A stretch of DNA of 33,858 bases from Bacillota bacterium (lineage in GTDB: Bacteria > Bacillota > Syntrophomonadia > Syntrophomonadales > DTU052): the NCBI GenBank assembly GCA_029781825.1, contig JAKOVY010000053.1, positions 1-33,858 on the forward strand, in the 5' to 3' direction. This document shows positions 24,018-31,713 of the stretch, in pieces. The notes beneath the pieces were generated by a model that did no database searches, was not told the origin of the DNA, and saw only the letters and a program-made list of their open reading frames with translations. The translations under genes were made by a program, and so were the position numbers. Every line of letters begins with the position of its first letter. Within the stretch, counting starts at the first letter, position 1.

Positions 24018-26042
24018 TCATATGGCCATTTTGTCCCGCTCGAGGCTGATTTCTTCATAATGAGAGAACTCCATATTGAAACCGGCCCGCCCCTGGGTAA
24101 TCGACCGAATTGAGGTCGAGTACCCGAAGAGTTCCGCCAAAGGGGCAAACCCTCTGATTACCTGGGTATTGAAGCTTGTGCCCATGGAATCCAGACGACC
24201 CCGTTTGCTGCTCAAGTTGTTTATTATGCTCCCGGTAAACTCGTCCGGGGCTGTTATTTCAATCTTCATGATAGGCTCGAGGAGCTTCGGTCCCGCTTTG
24301 GTCAGGGCATTCTTAACTGCCAGGATTCCGGCCATCTTGAAGGCCATCTCCGAGGAGTCAACCTCGTGAAATGAACCATCCAGCACCGTAACCTTTACAT
24401 TGACTACCGGGAATCCTTTAACCGGGCCTTCAGCCAGAGCTTCCAGGATTCCCGCTTCGATGGCGGAGAAGTACTCCCGGGGGATAACACCGCCGATGAT
24501 CTTGAATTCAATGCTCGTTTCCTCAGCCGGTTCCACCCGGAGTTTAACATGTCCGTACTGTCCGTGCCCCCCGGTCTGCTTCACGTAGCGGCCTTCGCCG
24601 TCGGCGGTTCGGGAAATGGTTTCCTTGTATGCCACCTGCGGCCTTCCCAGGCGGGCTTCCACCTTGAATTCCCTCCGCAGCCGTTCGGCGGCGATTTCCA
24701 GGTGCAATTCGCCCATACCGGAGATCAGGGTTTGGCCGGTTTCCCGGTTTACTGTCGCCGTGAAGGTGGGATCCTCTGCCGTCAGCTTGGCCAGGGCTTC
24801 TGCTACCCGTACCTGATCCTCGCGGTTTTTGGGCTCAATGGCAATGGTGATCACCGGCTCGGGAAAGTCGATATCCTCCAGCAAGACCGGCCTTGCTTCT
24901 GAAGAGAGGGTATCCCCGGTGCAGACGTTTTTGAGCCCGATGACGGCGGCAATGTCACCTGCTTTTATCACCGGAATTTCCTGGCGGTGGTTGGCGTGCA
25001 TCCGCAGGAGTCGACCCACGTGCTCCCGCCGTCCCCGGTTGACATGATAGACGCAGCTCCCGGCCGACAGCGTCCCGGTATATACCCTTATAAAAGCCAG
25101 TCGGCCCACGTGCCGATCCGATACCACCTTGAATACCAGAGCTGCAAACTCATCATTTTCATCCGGTTTGATCATTACCGGTTCGCCGCTGCCGTACAGG
25201 CTGGCCTTAACCTCACCGATGTCCCGGGGAGAAGGCAGAAAGTCCACAACGGCATCCAAGAGCGGCTGCACCCCGATGTTGCGGTAAGAACTGCCGCACA
25301 ACACCGGAACCAGGCTGCCGGATATGGTCAGCCGGCGCAGGGCTGCGGTTATAATATCGGCGGTGATAGGCCGGCTTTCCACATATAATTCAAGAACCGT
25401 TTCGTCATTCTCGGCCAGGGTCTCGATCAACTGTTGGCGGCAGTCAGCCAGCTCTTCCCGGTATTCGGCCGGAATCGGGTTTGCTTTCACATCGAAACCG
25501 GGTTTTTCGCCAAAGGTCAGGTATCTCTCATTTATAACATCGATTACCCCTGACATTCCATGCTCTCCCACGATGGGAATAGTTATGAGTACCGGTTTCG
25601 CACCCAATCTGTTCCTGATCTGTTCCACCACCCTGCGGTGGTCGGAGCCGACGGCGTCCATTTTATTGATGAAGGCAATCCGCGGTACCCGGTACTTGTC
25701 AGCCTGTCTCCATACGGTTTCGGACTGGGGCTCAACCCCGCCCTTGCCGCAGAAAATGACCACCGCGCCGTCGAGGACTCTAAGGCTCCTCTCGACTTCG
25801 GCCGTGAAGTCCACGTGGCCGGGAGTGTCGACAATGTTGATGTTTACGCCCTTCCAGGTACAGCTGGTTGCGGCGGAAGTTATCGTAATACCCCGTTCCT
25901 TTTCATACGGAAGATAGTCCATGACGCTCTCGCCATCATGGGTTTCTCCAATCTTGTATGTCCGGCCCGTATAATACAGGATACGTTCTGTAGTAGTTGT
26001 CTTTCCGGCATCGATATGGGCGATTATTCCAATGTTCCTCAC
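24018..26042 (-). CDS. translation elongation factor G, probably a paralogue
   Basis: This is a ribosomal translocase-type GTPase of 674 residues. The G1 motif is [11 protein letters not shown], switch I has [11 protein letters not shown]3 is DTPGHVDF and G4 is NKMD; domains II to V follow, with [20 protein letters not shown] in domain IV/V. It starts at GTG ([10 protein letters not shown]), so it lacks the eight to ten extra N-terminal residues of most housekeeping EF-G. It stands alone, without rpsL, rpsG or tuf. That context and its divergence suggest a second EF-G, possibly for ribosome recycling or stress, but a sole copy cannot be excluded. Confidence 0.9.
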   Translation of the reverse strand: MRNIGIIAHIDAGKTTTTERILYYTGRTYKIGETHDGESVMDYLPYEKERGITITSAATSCTWKGVNINIVDTPGHVDFTAEVERSLRVLDGAVVIFCGKGGVEPQSETVWRQADKYRVPRIAFINKMDAVGSDHRRVVEQIRNRLGAKPVLITIPIVGEHGMSGVIDVINERYLTFGEKPGFDVKANPIPAEYREELADCRQQLIETLAENDETVLELYVESRPITADIITAALRRLTISGSLVPVLCGSSYRNIGVQPLLDAVVDFLPSPRDIGEVKASLYGSGEPVMIKPDENDEFAALVFKVVSDRHVGRLAFIRVYTGTLSAGSCVYHVNRGRREHVGRLLRMHANHRQEIPVIKAGDIAAVIGLKNVCTGDTLSSEARPVLLEDIDFPEPVITIAIEPKNREDQVRVAEALAKLTAEDPTFTATVNRETGQTLISGMGELHLEIAAERLRREFKVEARLGRPQVAYKETISRTADGEGRYVKQTGGHGQYGHVKLRVEPAEETSIEFKIIGGVIPREYFSAIEAGILEALAEGPVKGFPVVNVKVTVLDGSFHEVDSSEMAFKMAGILAVKNALTKAGPKLLEPIMKIEITAPDEFTGSIINNLSSKRGRLDSMGTSFNTQVIRGFAPLAELFGYSTSIRSITQGRAGFNMEFSHYEEISLERDKMAI

Positions 26043-26364
26043 CTTGCGACCTCACCTTTTGTTTAACGTTGAAAAAGCACTCAAGTTCCTATGTTATACC
26101 CTCTGCGATTTCTTGTCAAATGGAACTAGGGGAAAATGAATAAATTGTGAAACATATCAGGTGAGGAGTGGTTGGGGGGCAACAGTGCCCGCCGTTGGTG
26201 ATAGAAAGGGTTGTTACCGAAGCCGGTGCCTTGACCCCATGGGCGGTACCGGCTCCGTTTACATAAAGGTTGGATTTGATCGATCTTGAGTAAATAAGTG
26301 CTTGCGGTCAGGTTATCAACCCGAGTATGAGCTCCCAATCCTAATGCATCGTTTGGATGTCAGT
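26043..26364. other. spacer between EF-G gene and 26365 gene
   Basis: It holds the EF-G promoter and a stem of AGCCGGTGCC (26221-26230) with GGTACCGGCT (26245-26254). The stem could end the minus-strand transcript from the 26365 gene, but no T-run follows. Nothing else was recognised. Confidence 0.45.
26091..26119 (-). promoter_or_regulatory. promoter of the EF-G gene
   Basis: On the minus strand a perfect TTGACA (26119-26114) is followed by TATAAC (26098-26093) at a 15-bp spacing, or by TAACAT at 17 bp. It lies about 50 bases before the GTG start. Confidence 0.6.
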
Positions 26365-27561
26365 TCAGGTTTCCACCCGTTTGTCTGCCTGCCAGCGCTT
26401 GTATATCATCTCCATAAGTTCCTCCGGGTTCTCACATGGCGGAAACTCGCTGGTCGCCGCTGCTTCGGAGTGGAGATAATAGACTGTAGCCATGATGTTG
26501 CGCTCCAGCCGTTCCTGACTTTCCTTGAGTTCCTCCAAGCTGAGCTCCTGCTCGTACAGGTTCATACACTCCTGTATGCTGAGGGCGCGCCCGGTTTCCA
26601 GGAAGTAATAAAAACGTGTCAGGGGACCTATACTCTGATACTGGGGATGGATATCCAAGCTGGTCAAGACCTCGTTATAGATTTTGATAATCCGGTTGCC
26701 CTTCTTTATCTTCAGCTTGGCTTTTTTAATATCTTCGATGCTCCGGTTAATCAGGTAGTTCTTTTCGGATTCCCAATCCTTGAGAGCGTTCTTGTAGCGG
26801 TCACAGGCTTTCTCATACTCGCGGTACTTCATATAATAGACCTTTAGATCATGGTTGTATTGCTGGCAGGCCGCTTCAAAAGCAGCCCTGGCTTTTGGAT
26901 TAAGAAGACCGCCCAGGAAGGAGTGTTTCGGAACGGGTTTCTCGGGTTTATCCTCCGGCTTCTCCGGTTCGATGAGCGCCGCGTAGGGCGCGTTTAAAAA
27001 CGATTCCCTGATTTCAATCAACTGCCGCTGGAACATTATCTGTCGGGAGATATGCTCGATCTCTTCCAAGGCGGTTATGGAGATCTGCAGGTCGTTCAAG
27101 AGTTCTTCGCGTGATTTCCTTGATGCAGGCTTGCACTTCAGGGTGGCGTAGTGTTTGGCAATAAGGTCATTTATTGCCGGGGTGGAGTTCAAGTCTACCA
27201 TCTCAGCAATATCCTGGGCGGTTATACTTTCGTGTTCAAAGCATGTTTTGTAAAAGAAGAAGCGCGTATTGGTTTTGATATAGTAAGCCGGTCCTACAAA
27301 ATCGAGATTCCGGTTTTCTTCCAAGCTATAAAGGGAATCTTCCATGTCAAGCAGCTTATCGATAAAGAGCACCCATTTGGGTATGTTTTCATTCAGGTTG
27401 TCCGGATCAGCAAACTGGTCTTTCAGTTCCTGATACACACTGAGGCTTATATTAACGTAACTTTGTTGAAAGAACTCCAATACGATATCTGGGGGGTATT
27501 CCAAAAAGACTGAGATGTCGAGGTTGTTATTACCTTCTTTCCCAAAAAACGATAAGAGCAA
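26365..27561 (-). CDS. unrecognised coiled-coil-rich protein
   Basis: I do not recognise this 398-residue protein. It is cytoplasmic, with no signal peptide or membrane helix. The first 140 residues are mixed and aromatic-rich. Residues from about 145 to 290 are charged and helical, with a proline-rich break (EPEKPEDKPEKPVP) and a coiled-coil-like stretch (QYNHDLKVYYMKYREYEKAC and following). The last third is again helical and ends in a conserved-looking EELMEMIYKRWQADK. It starts at TTG with AGGAGG nine bases upstream. It is a single gene, divergent from the endonuclease-family gene, with nothing near it that hints at a function. Confidence 0.75.
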   Translation of the reverse strand: MLLSFFGKEGNNNLDISVFLEYPPDIVLEFFQQSYVNISLSVYQELKDQFADPDNLNENIPKWVLFIDKLLDMEDSLYSLEENRNLDFVGPAYYIKTNTRFFFYKTCFEHESITAQDIAEMVDLNSTPAINDLIAKHYATLKCKPASRKSREELLNDLQISITALEEIEHISRQIMFQRQLIEIRESFLNAPYAALIEPEKPEDKPEKPVPKHSFLGGLLNPKARAAFEAACQQYNHDLKVYYMKYREYEKACDRYKNALKDWESEKNYLINRSIEDIKKAKLKIKKGNRIIKIYNEVLTSLDIHPQYQSIGPLTRFYYFLETGRALSIQECMNLYEQELSLEELKESQERLERNIMATVYYLHSEAAATSEFPPCENPEELMEMIYKRWQADKRVET

Positions 27562-27821
27562 TGACCCAAACCTCCTTGCCGGCCGCAGCCATAATTTACC
27601 TATTTAATTCTATAATTTCCAATAAATACCTTCATAAAATGTCTCGTTTAATTCTGGTATTTACCAGCAAAATGCTGAGGATTTCGCCGGTCTTCGTCTT
27701 TGTCAGGAGGGCCATTGTGCCGGTTTTGGGGATATCAATTTGGGATTACACGGCCGCCGTTGCACTGCTGCCGGCATGCGGTCCGGGTTATTTCAGGCGG
27801 TAAAACGAGGGGGCGGGAACG
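27562..27821. other. divergent promoter spacer
   Basis: This AT-rich stretch separates the 26365 gene and the 27822 gene. An 80-codon plus-strand frame at 27561-27803 has no ribosome binding site and unlikely composition, so no gene is called. Confidence 0.45.
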
Positions 27822-28508
27822 ATGCCGGATCTGAGGGTTGTTACTTACAATATCAGGCATGGCTTGGGCCTTGACGACAGGATTGACCTTGATCGGGTAG
27901 GAAAGGTAATAAGGGAACTGGGAGCAGACCTGGTTGGACTGCAGGAGGTTGACAGGGGTTGGCGACGCAGCGGGAATATGGACCAGGCCCGCTATTTGGC
28001 GGGGATTATGGATATGAATTACGTGTTTGCACCGGCCATCAGCCGGGGAACAGCCCAGTATGGCAATGCCGTTCTGAGCCGCTATCCCATACTTTTTTGG
28101 GAGTCCTTTCCCCTTAAGAGCTTATGGGAGCCCCGGGTGCTGGTACGAGCTGTCATTGAAACGAGCGGGATCCGCGTTAACTTCTACACCACTCACCTGG
28201 GTTTAAGCAGGCGCGAGAGAATGCGCCACATAAATGATGTGGTTCTGCCGGTTGTAAGTAAGGGGCGTCGGGTCATACTCACCGGCGATTTCAACTGCGG
28301 GCCCGATTCGCCGGAAATGCAAAAACTGACCGGTGTACTTCGGGATGCCCGTCCTCCTGAAGGTCAGTTTACGTTTCCCAGTGCCAACCCCGCCAAGCGC
28401 ATCGATTACATATTGTACACCGGCAGTTGGGATGCAGTAGAATCCCGGGTATTTTCCGCCGATGCATCAGATCACAACCCGGTCCTGACGGTATTCAGCT
28501 GGACCTAG
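27822..28508 (+). CDS. endonuclease/exonuclease/phosphatase-family hydrolase
   Basis: This is a Mg2+-dependent phosphodiesterase or phosphomonoesterase fold, 228 residues, without signal peptide. The motifs in order are VVTYNIRHG (metal/substrate Asn), GLQEVDRG (metal Glu), TTHLGLS (His), LTGDFNCGPDSPE (catalytic Asp and Asn), RIDYIL and SDHNPVLT (final Asp-His pair). All catalytic positions of the exonuclease III/DNase I/synaptojanin fold are present. Substrate could be DNA, phospholipid or nucleotide. The 3' end overlaps the convergent L,D-transpeptidase gene by 14 bp. Confidence 0.88.
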   Translation: MPDLRVVTYNIRHGLGLDDRIDLDRVGKVIRELGADLVGLQEVDRGWRRSGNMDQARYLAGIMDMNYVFAPAISRGTAQYGNAVLSRYPILFWESFPLKSLWEPRVLVRAVIETSGIRVNFYTTHLGLSRRERMRHINDVVLPVVSKGRRVILTGDFNCGPDSPEMQKLTGVLRDARPPEGQFTFPSANPAKRIDYILYTGSWDAVESRVFSADASDHNPVLTVFSWT

Positions 28509-29484
28509 GAGCAGCCGCTTTCAGGCGGTGTTCGCGGAACTCGTTCAGAAGCTGGTGGGTAGCTTTGTCAACCACTCCGGTAACGGGCAGGTGGTTGTAG
28601 GCCTGGAAATACTTAACGGCCCAGGCGGTCATGGGACCAAAACGGCCGTCACAGGAAATCGGAACTCCCAGGGCTTTAAGATGCCACTGCAGGTAGACGA
28701 TCTCCTGCCCTGACATGCCTTCTTTCATTTCCTTTCCTGTAAGCCGGGGCAGAGAGGGTTGGCGGGTATCGATGATTTTTACCGGGGTGCCGATCTTGGT
28801 AAGGGGATAGACCTCTTCCACGCTGTTGTTAAACATTCGAATACAGCCATGCGAAGCGTAAGTACCGATTGAGTACGGCTTGTTGGTGCCGTGAATCCCG
28901 TAAATTCCCCAGGGCACGTTAAGTCCCATCCAGCGGGTACCGAACCCGGAGCCCCAGTTGGTGCTGCGATGAACAATGCGCCATTCGCCCAGAGGGGTAG
29001 GGGTCTCGGGTTTGCCCACCGCTACCCGGTACTGTTTATGAAACCTCCCGCCGACAAGCACGGTTAGGGTACGAGTTCCGCGATCAATCAGGAGGCTGAC
29101 TTCGGCTTCAGGATCCACATCTTCGAGTCCTTCGTCCCCGAGAGCCCGATATATCTCCTGCCATACCTCGCCGGTTACCTCACCGGTTGGTTCAAGCCCT
29201 CTTAAAACCTGAAATATTTTAACGGCATCACGGGTCGCCGGCCCAAACGTACCGTCGACTGCACCGGGATTTAAACCCAGCCTCCAGAGCTGCTCCTGGA
29301 GGGCCATCACCAGCGGTCCGGTCTCGGGCGGGTCCTTAAGGGTAAGAGTGGGCAGGTCAGGAAAGCAGGTACAGACTACGGCTTCTTTGTCATCGAGCGT
29401 CTCTGAACTCACCGGGGTTGCAATTATAAGAATCGACAGCAGACTCAGTATGAACGCGATCATCAACTGTTTGCTGCAAAACAT
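28495..29484 (-). CDS. L,D-transpeptidase (YkuD) with two peptidoglycan-binding domains
   Basis: This is a secreted cell-wall enzyme that forms or edits L,D cross-links. A signal peptide (about 1-27) is followed by a peptidoglycan-binding domain (about 57-115), the YkuD domain (about 128-240), and a second peptidoglycan-binding domain (about 252-318). The catalytic motif is intact: HGT (His198) and SHGCIR (His212, Cys214). Placement of binding domains on both sides of the catalytic domain is found in sporulating Firmicutes. A role in spore cortex or vegetative wall cannot be decided. Confidence 0.93.
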   Translation of the reverse strand: MFCSKQLMIAFILSLLSILIIATPVSSETLDDKEAVVCTCFPDLPTLTLKDPPETGPLVMALQEQLWRLGLNPGAVDGTFGPATRDAVKIFQVLRGLEPTGEVTGEVWQEIYRALGDEGLEDVDPEAEVSLLIDRGTRTLTVLVGGRFHKQYRVAVGKPETPTPLGEWRIVHRSTNWGSGFGTRWMGLNVPWGIYGIHGTNKPYSIGTYASHGCIRMFNNSVEEVYPLTKIGTPVKIIDTRQPSLPRLTGKEMKEGMSGQEIVYLQWHLKALGVPISCDGRFGPMTAWAVKYFQAYNHLPVTGVVDKATHQLLNEFREHRLKAAAPRSS

Positions 29485-29963
29485 GAAAAAGAGGAGCCCC
29501 TTTCTTTTGGTTTGGTTGCAGTGTAGGTGATGATTTCCAGCCGCTTATTAAGGTCAAAAACTTAAGGTCGTACCGGTGCCAGGTTCCCCATTATATAATG
29601 GTTTCCCATTTCATTGCCGCCATAAGAGGAAATTGTGACCAGCCGGTAAGGGCAACTCACACCCGTTTCACCGCCAAGATGGAGGGCTCGCAAAGTGCCA
29701 ATACCGGTTTCGGTGGGAGGCAAAGGAGTCAGGGAAACTGACAACGGAGTGCAAACCCGGTTTGACAATACCGCGCGGTACCGGATGGAAAGGATCTCCA
29801 TGGTACAGGCTATAATACATATAAGACCGGGTGTTGCATCCCGGTGAGACGAGCCGGTTTAGAATGCCCGCCTGATCCGGATGTAGGCACAGTTGAATTC
29901 CCACTCTCAAGCTGTCCGGGTGGGGGGAAGGCATCCTACAAAAAACTTGAAGGAAGTGATACA
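29485..29963. other. long spacer upstream of the AhpD-like gene
   Basis: There is no convincing gene. A perfect TATAAT lies at 29811-29816 and TTGACA at 29762-29767, but they are too far apart to act together. GTCAG/CTGAC at about 29728-29742 is a short hairpin. An 79-codon minus-strand frame (29562-29801) lacks a ribosome binding site. Confidence 0.4.
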
Positions 29964-30281
29964 ATGACACATATTCCTGGATTTGTGAAAGAATACGGTA
30001 ATATTGACAGGGTACTCTTCGAGCAGGCTAAGAAGGTAATAGAGATGGCCATGGCCCCAGGGGCTCTGGATGCCAAGACCAAGGTGTTGATAGTGCTGGC
30101 GCTCGATACGCTGAAAGGCGCTTCCGAAGGCGTCAAGGTCCTGGCAGCCCAGGCTCGGGAACTGGGAGCTACGGACCAGGAAATCGCTGAAACCATACGG
30201 CTGGCTTATTTTGTCGCCGGTATGGACCCGCTTAAGACCGGCCTCAATGCCTTTCAGCAGAGGCCGCATTCGGATGAGTAA
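29964..30281 (+). CDS. AhpD/carboxymuconolactone decarboxylase-like protein without the usual Cys pair
   Basis: This is a small helical protein of 105 residues with the CMD/AhpD fold pattern: AKTKVLIVLALDTLKGASEG, then ARELGATDQEIAETIRLAYFVAG. In AhpD-type peroxidases and many relatives, a CxxCxxxH motif lies at this place. Here the three positions read Ser54, Val57 and Ala61, so the thiol chemistry is lost. ATG 29964 is preceded by AAGGAAG; the frame extends 40 codons upstream without a site. It may have a structural or binding role. Confidence 0.75.
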   Translation: MTHIPGFVKEYGNIDRVLFEQAKKVIEMAMAPGALDAKTKVLIVLALDTLKGASEGVKVLAAQARELGATDQEIAETIRLAYFVAGMDPLKTGLNAFQQRPHSDE

Positions 30282-30336
30282 ATGTGCATCCGAATCAAGG
30301 GTTGGGAAAACCCTCATTACTGCGTACTGCCGGTAG

Positions 30337-30431
30337 GTGTAGATTGAAAATATATTGGAGAGTCAGGTATCTGGCTCCGCCGCCACGGGAAGTCACCGGC
30401 GAGTATAGATAGAAAACATATTGGAAAGTCA
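30337..30431 (+). repeat. degenerate direct duplication, 66-bp period
   Basis: The 29-bp unit at 30337 (GTGTAGATTGAAAATATATT then GGAGAGTCA) recurs at 30403 with 25 of 29 bases identical, just upstream of the HAD hydrolase gene. The second copy ends about ten bases before the ribosome binding site, so it could act in the leader. Confidence 0.75.
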
Positions 30432-30454
30432 TTGCTCTGCGGGAGGGATTTTGT

Positions 30455-31168
30455 TTGTTTAAAGCGGTGCTGTTTGACCTGGACGGAACCCTGCTGGATA
30501 TCGATATGTACGTCTTTATCCAGCATTATTTTGCCAAGATGGTGCAAATGGCCCAAGAGCGGAATCTGAAGTCCAATAAACTGGTGGAGAGTCTGTGGAA
30601 ATCAACTGCGGCCATGATTGAGAATAAAGACCCGCATTTGACCAACCAGGAGGTTTTTGAACGGCATTTCTTCGCGAATACCTCTTACGATCCGGATTTG
30701 TACCGTTCGTTTTTTGATGAGTTCTATGAACACGGATTTGACCAGCTTAAGGGTTTGGCCCGGCCTTTTCCGGAGACGCGCCGGGTGGTGGAAGAGGTGT
30801 TTTCACACGGCTGCAAGGTAGTCATCGCAACGCAACCGGTCTTTCCCGATTTGGCCATACGCAAGCGTTTGGACTGGGCGGGAGTAGGTAACTTTGACTA
30901 CCACATGGTCACCACTTATGAGATTATGCACTACACCAAGCCGCATACCGAGTATTATCTGGAGATCGCGGAAGCGATAGGAGTGGACCCCAAGGACTGC
31001 CTGATGGTAGGCAATGACGTGGGTGAGGACTTGACCGCGGCTCAGGTGGGAATGAAGACTTTCCTGGTAAAGGATCGGATGATCAACCAGCGCAACCTGC
31101 CGATTAAGGTGGACTGGCAGGGCTATATGCCCGATCTGTTAAAATTTGTGAAGAGCTGGAAGGGATAG
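30455..31168 (+). CDS. HAD-superfamily hydrolase
   Basis: This is a haloacid-dehalogenase-type phosphatase of 237 residues. Motif I is FDLDGTLLD (nucleophile Asp8, Asp10). Motif II is the Thr in IATQPVF. Motif III is a Lys in YTKPHTEYY. Motif IV is MVGNDVGEDL. The cap of about 100 residues after motif I is helical, placing it in subclass C1. It starts at TTG with GGGAGGG upstream. It is followed after short gaps by the YbaK-type gene and dnaE, possibly one operon. Substrate is unknown. Confidence 0.87.
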   Translation: MFKAVLFDLDGTLLDIDMYVFIQHYFAKMVQMAQERNLKSNKLVESLWKSTAAMIENKDPHLTNQEVFERHFFANTSYDPDLYRSFFDEFYEHGFDQLKGLARPFPETRRVVEEVFSHGCKVVIATQPVFPDLAIRKRLDWAGVGNFDYHMVTTYEIMHYTKPHTEYYLEIAEAIGVDPKDCLMVGNDVGEDLTAAQVGMKTFLVKDRMINQRNLPIKVDWQGYMPDLLKFVKSWKG

Positions 31169-31243
31169 AGGATGAAGCAGGCGGCATGGCTGCATCGGAG
31201 ACTGAGGCGGCCAAGCCGGGCACCGGGAAAAGGAGAGATAACA

Positions 31244-31705
31244 GTGTCCGTAGAAAGAGTACAGAGCTACCTGGAAAAGTTTAACCCTTCTCTGAGGGTA
31301 ATTGAGTTTGAGCAAGATACGAGCACCAGCGAACTGGCCGCACGAGCCCTGGGGGTTGAGGTTGGACAGATTGCCAAATCCCTGGTTTACAAAAGCAAGA
31401 CCGGTTTTTTGATGATTGTGGCCGCAGGTGATGTGCGCCTGGATACAAAGCTGATCAGGGAGTTGGCAGGGAGCAAGGTGCGCATGGCTACCCCCGAAGA
31501 GACCCTGGAGGTTACCAGCCACCCGGTGGGAGGGGTCTGCCCGTTTGACCTTCGGACCCCGATTCCCATCTATCTCGACGAAAGTCTGAAAAGGTTTGAT
31601 GTGGTTTACGCCGCCGCCGGCAGCCCCAACTCGGCTCTTCCTATAACTTATGAAGAGCTGCAGAGGATAACCGGCGGGATCCCATGTTCAGTTTTCATGA
31701 GATAG
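31244..31705 (+). CDS. YbaK/EbsC-type aminoacyl-tRNA deacylase
   Basis: This is an editing-domain protein that hydrolyses mischarged tRNA, such as Cys- or Ala-tRNA-Pro. The motifs LGVEVGQIAKSLVYK (with the conserved Lys), LMIVAAGDVRLD, MATPEETLEVTSHPVGGVCP and the final YAAAGSPNSALPI are typical. I start at GTG 31244 (MSVERVQSYLEKF), with AAAGGAGAG just upstream; a longer frame begins at 31172 without a site. At 153 residues it is the usual size. The next gene, dnaE, starts eight bases after its stop. Confidence 0.9.
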   Translation: MSVERVQSYLEKFNPSLRVIEFEQDTSTSELAARALGVEVGQIAKSLVYKSKTGFLMIVAAGDVRLDTKLIRELAGSKVRMATPEETLEVTSHPVGGVCPFDLRTPIPIYLDESLKRFDVVYAAAGSPNSALPITYEELQRITGGIPCSVFMR

Positions 31706-31713
31706 GAGCAAAG

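Noticed and set aside
27561-27803. 80-codon plus-strand frame
   Set aside because: No ribosome binding site, and it ends just before the ribosome binding site of a well-supported gene.
29562-29801. 79-codon minus-strand frame upstream of the AhpD-like gene
   Set aside because: It reads smoothly but has no ribosome binding site, and its start lies within a likely plus-strand promoter region.
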